From positions 1 to 9,549 of the forward strand of contig JAUNXM010000072.1 in NCBI GenBank assembly GCA_030539815.1: 9,549 nt of DNA, written 5' to 3'. Position numbers and translations under genes: made by a program. The notes beneath the pieces are model-generated. The model was given only the letters and a program-made list of their open reading frames with translations, was not told the origin of the DNA and searched no databases. The stretch comes from Methanobacterium sp. (GTDB taxonomy: Archaea; Methanobacteriota; Methanobacteria; Methanobacteriales; Methanobacteriaceae). Positions 7,906 through 9,549 of this stretch are shown here, in pieces (position 1 is the first letter of the stretch; the number at the start of each line of letters is the position of its first letter).

Positions 7906-9273
7906 TTATATTAAATTTCTTTTTTGGATGATTTCGTTCATTATTTCATTGTGTAACCTAAGGAATTTCTCAACTATATTGCGATATTTTTCCTCATTTT
8001 CTTTTATGGTATCGTCTGAATGCTTACGACTGATGGCAATTGCGTATAAATTGGATAATCTTTCAGTTAACTCCAAATCCTTTTCATCATATCCTTTCTT
8101 TGAATTGGCCAGAGCAATAATACCTACTAAATTATCGTTAATAATGGCTGGAACTGCCAGAAAATTTTTAATGGGGATATGTCCAGAGGGTGTTCCTGCG
8201 GATTGGGGATGATCCTTGGGATTATTGGTGAGAAGTGGCTGCCTGTTATTTAAAACCCATCCCCATAATCCTTTAAATTTTTCAAAAATCAAACTCTTAT
8301 CACTTACATGGCATTCAGCCCAAATATTACGAGTCATGGTAGGGGAAACAAGGAAACCTGTTTCTGGATCTATATAACCAACAAATCCAAACTGGCTATG
8401 GGTGAATTTTTGAGCATATTTCAGGACCATATCAGAAATATCGGAGATAGGAGCTGATTCCAGAAGTTTACGGGATAATTTAGCCAAATCTGAGTTAATT
8501 TCCAACTCCTTGAATAATGCTTTTTCTGTTTTTTTACTTTGGGTAATATCTTGTAAGGAAACTACACTCCTATTAGTACCAGAAATCATACCCACCGTGA
8601 TGAAGATATCCTTCAGATTATTAGTCTTATCTTTAAATTTAATTTCATAGTTTCTTGGAGCTAAATCTGGATTATTCCTTCTCAAATTGTGATATTTCAT
8701 CAGTTTACCAATATCTTTTTCTGAACCAAATTCAATCAAATTTTTCCTTCCCTCTATTTCTTGCTTCGTGTAGCCAGAAAGTTGTTCAAATTCATTGTTG
8801 GCCAGTGATATGGTTCTATCTTCTTCTACAATTATGGTTGCAGTACCGGTGTTTTCAAATATGGACCTATACTTAGACTCTGATTCTTTAAGCCTAAGCA
8901 TTGATCCAACAATTGCTAAAAGTTCTCCTTTTGATATGGGTTTGGTTAAACATCCATCTAACCCTGATTCGATCCATTTGGATTTATTTTCAGGAGAAAT
9001 TTCCTCATTGGAAACTAAAATTACTAGAGTGTCCTTTAGTTCTTCTTCTAATTTTATTTCCTTGCCTAGATCTAATCCATCTCTATCAGGAAGTAAGTTG
9101 TCCAGAATTATCAGATCGGGATGTTCTTCCCTCACTTGATTAAGAGATTCACTTCCACTGGCAGCTTCTAAAACTTCATAACCTGCAGATCTTAGCATCT
9201 GTATCATGGCAACTCGCTGATCCTTTTCATTATTAACCACCAGTAATTTGGCTTTTACATCATGTTCCAACAT
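7906..9273 (-). CDS. Soluble receiver–PAS–GAF signalling protein with a degenerate receiver and no output domain
   Basis: A 455-residue cytoplasmic protein with no membrane segment. Domains: receiver (about 8-127) with phospho-acceptor-type D58 in LIILDN, S88 and K111-P112; PAS (about 131-250, starting SKYRSIFENTGTATIIVEED and ending VVSLQDITQSKK); GAF (about 262-417, with C321 and GHIPIKNFLAVPAI at 364-377). The usual Asp-Asp or Glu-Asp pair after strand 1 reads VVNNE (N14, N15), so magnesium binding and phosphorylation may be weak. No HisKA, HATPase, DNA-binding or GGDEF domain follows. The last 30 residues (ENEEKYRNIVEKF...) look like the first helix of another PAS domain or kinase linker, then end, which suggests truncation from a hybrid histidine kinase. 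Upstream is AAGGAG 9 nt before the ATG. It sits alone; partner and signal are unknown. Codon choice looks more AT-rich than hisS by eye. Confidence 0.88.
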   Translation of the reverse strand: MLEHDVKAKLLVVNNEKDQRVAMIQMLRSAGYEVLEAASGSESLNQVREEHPDLIILDNLLPDRDGLDLGKEIKLEEELKDTLVILVSNEEISPENKSKWIESGLDGCLTKPISKGELLAIVGSMLRLKESESKYRSIFENTGTATIIVEEDRTISLANNEFEQLSGYTKQEIEGRKNLIEFGSEKDIGKLMKYHNLRRNNPDLAPRNYEIKFKDKTNNLKDIFITVGMISGTNRSVVSLQDITQSKKTEKALFKELEINSDLAKLSRKLLESAPISDISDMVLKYAQKFTHSQFGFVGYIDPETGFLVSPTMTRNIWAECHVSDKSLIFEKFKGLWGWVLNNRQPLLTNNPKDHPQSAGTPSGHIPIKNFLAVPAIINDNLVGIIALANSKKGYDEKDLELTERLSNLYAIAISRKHSDDTIKENEEKYRNIVEKFLRLHNEIMNEIIQKRNLI

Positions 9274-9282
9274 ATATAAAAA

Positions 9283-9288
9283 CTCCTT
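9283..9288 (-). promoter_or_regulatory. Ribosome binding site of the REC-PAS-GAF gene
   Basis: AAGGAG on the minus strand, 9 nt before the ATG at 9273; strong and decisive for this start. The remaining 260 nt to the window edge hold T-rich, A/T-biased sequence with no gene that I can support. Confidence 0.65.
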
Positions 9289-9549
9289 TTATTTTTCTGG
9301 AAATGAAACGTGACCATATTGGGTAGATTGGAATGTTTGAAAATCTATCAATTTCATATGTTCTTAGATCATATTTGTTTTTTTGGAATATTATTATGAG
9401 GAATTAAGTAGGTTGATTTTTTGTGAGGCTTGTTTTTCATTAAATTATTAGATAAAAAAACAGGGATAATCAATGTTTACTATTATTGTAATAGGTTTAT
9501 AGGTTACAAACTATACTTATGAACAAAGGTTAAAATGCTAAACTGGTCC

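Noticed and set aside
9369..9440. Minus-strand 23-codon ORF with several Lys residues upstream of the signalling gene
   Set aside because: No ribosome binding site, strongly AT-driven codons and no recognisable feature; too short to support.
9481..9503. Small inverted repeat TATTA-TTG-TAATA and a TTTATAGG sequence that could be a + strand TATA box
   Set aside because: A 5-bp A/T-only stem and a loose box with no visible downstream gene inside the window are not enough.

Overview
The window looks like a mesophilic methanogenic archaeon, most likely Methanobacterium or a close relative in the Methanobacteriales. This rests on gene content: a hisS–hisI–PIN/ATPase/KH operon, an archaeal-type 'RNA ligase partner' PIN protein, and a soluble receiver–PAS–GAF protein of the kind common in Methanobacterium. 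It also fits the DNA style: AT-rich spacers, TATA-like boxes, GGAG/AGGAG ribosome binding sites and T-run terminators. The assignment is made by eye, without a database search.

Layout. At the left edge on the + strand lies the last part of a possible upstream frame. It overlaps by 4 nt (ATGA) with a gene for a secreted, cysteine-rich protein with many N-glycosylation sequons (62-631). That gene converges on a minus-strand block that fills the rest of the window. In the direction of transcription (right to left) the block holds five units: (i) a REC–PAS–GAF signalling protein (9273-7906); (ii) a long GltS-family sodium/glutamate-type symporter (7736-6327); (iii) the RNA ligase partner PIN protein (6094-5432); (iv) a tightly packed operon of hisS (5167-3869), hisI (3864-3469) and a PINA-like PIN–ATPase–KH protein (3463-1595); (v) a sugar-phosphate isomerase/epimerase-like TIM-barrel protein (1515-760).

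How the genes relate. hisS and hisI share a histidine theme: charging tRNA-His and an early step of histidine biosynthesis. The PIN/ATPase/KH gene is fused to that operon by spacing only, and its family points to DNA branch migration or other nucleic-acid work. The other genes look like single transcription units, each followed by a T-run or a spacer of 80-264 nt. No RNA ligase gene lies beside the RNA ligase partner.

No mobile element, CRISPR array, tRNA, rRNA, or defence or secretion island was found. I do not see a convincing undescribed multi-gene system. The points most worth a second look are the Cys-rich secreted protein with its overlapping upstream frame, the receiver domain that has lost its usual acidic pair and has no output domain, the orphaned RNA ligase partner with palindromes in its leader, and the coupling of a PINA-like gene to hisS–hisI.
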